Origin: Durusdinium trenchii
Taxonomy: Eukaryota; Sar; Dinophyceae; Suessiales; Symbiodiniaceae
NCBI GenBank assembly: GCA_963970005.1
Contig: CAXAMN010004047.1
Coordinates: 9,847 to 73,846 of the forward strand
Reading direction: 5' to 3'
DNA: 64,000 nucleotides
Position 1 is the stretch's first letter. The number at the start of each line of letters is the position of its first letter. Shown here piece after piece: positions 63,753 through 64,000 of this stretch. The notes under the pieces are model-generated. The model had not been told where the DNA came from. It saw only the letters and a list, made by a program, of their open reading frames with translations, and ran no database searches. The translations under genes were made by a program, and so were the position numbers.

Positions 63753-63852
63753 TATACCTGGATCTTCCAACTGCAGTCAGAATTTCTGCCTTTTCATCCA
63801 TAAAACCAGCTTAAAAGGCAGACATTTGGCATAGGTGGAAGATCCAGGTATA
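63753..63852. mobile_element. 100-bp hairpin (MITE-like) element
   Basis: The ends are a perfect 17-bp inverted repeat: tatacctggatcttcca at 63,753-63,769 and its complement at 63,836-63,852. A second inner stem (ctgcctttt and aaaaggcag) lies within. A 16 of 17 match to one arm occurs at 41,882-41,898, so it seems to be a dispersed family. No coding capacity. Confidence 0.6.
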
Positions 63853-64000
63853 TAGCTATATGATCTATATGGCGGATGGTATTTGGCGGAGAAGGGTTGG
63901 CCTATGCCCAATGGGAACTGATTGGCCTGCACATATTGGAAGCAGCTGGTACCATGAGCGAAGGCAACAAAAATGTGTTCCTCCAAATGTTTGGTCTGAC

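Noticed and set aside
1..64000. Spliced-leader RNA, 5S rRNA, tRNA genes or CRISPR arrays
   Set aside because: I looked for the dinoflagellate spliced leader (ccgtagccattttggctcaag) and for conserved 5S and tRNA words on both strands and saw none. The tandem arrays have no CRISPR-like spacer pattern.

Overview
The window reads as nuclear DNA of a dinoflagellate, most likely a Symbiodiniaceae-type genome. Coding sequence is broken into very small exons separated by large repeat-filled introns. Splice donors are GT, GC and GA, and every acceptor I could define is AG followed by G. Outside one inserted element, all exons I can identify lie on the minus strand, as expected for one-way dinoflagellate gene arrays. 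No species can be named from this sequence alone. I saw no tRNA, rRNA or spliced-leader RNA gene.

The backbone is a cytosolic-type threonyl-tRNA synthetase gene on the minus strand. I pieced it together from 27 exon fragments between about 38,160 and 4,839. The editing domain lies at 38.2-36.9 kb, the class II catalytic core at 35.9-22.1 kb and the anticodon-binding domain at 5.96-4.84 kb. Wherever both sides of a junction could be defined, the frame continues into the expected family motif. The extreme N-terminus, a few core pieces and the last residues were not located.

One intron of this gene (5,965-22,112, about 16.1 kb) holds a plus-strand mobile element bounded by imperfect 48-bp inverted repeats at 6,149-6,196 and 21,910-21,957. 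In order it carries: a DUF7869-like transposase-type protein (6.3-9.5 kb); a complete intron-containing C5 cytosine DNA methyltransferase (10.5-12.7 kb); a large multi-exon protein of unknown function with an N-terminal nuclear localisation signal (13.3-19.5 kb), whose first intron holds three copies of a 33-bp palindrome and a 53-bp tandem repeat; a small membrane protein with a Cys/His motif (20.2-20.6 kb); and an Arg-Gly-rich then highly basic protein ending in a domain that loosely resembles a methyl-CpG-binding domain (20.8-21.8 kb). I saw no reverse transcriptase or integrase. A TIR-bounded element carrying its own DNA methylation writer, and possibly a reader, antisense inside a housekeeping gene is the most notable content here.

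Introns of the synthetase also hold two minus-strand RING-H2 reading frames (24.4 and 31.3 kb) and unassigned exons (25.7-27.0 and 32.4 kb). Left of the synthetase is an exon of another minus-strand gene with a GST-C/eEF1B-like motif (2.3 kb). From 38.2 to 64 kb the sequence holds scattered minus-strand exon candidates, one with a ribonuclease-inhibitor-type leucine-rich repeat, set among two dispersed repeat families of 21-bp and 38-bp units. Two runs of N (25,078-25,087 and 39,041-39,140) fall inside arrays of these repeats.
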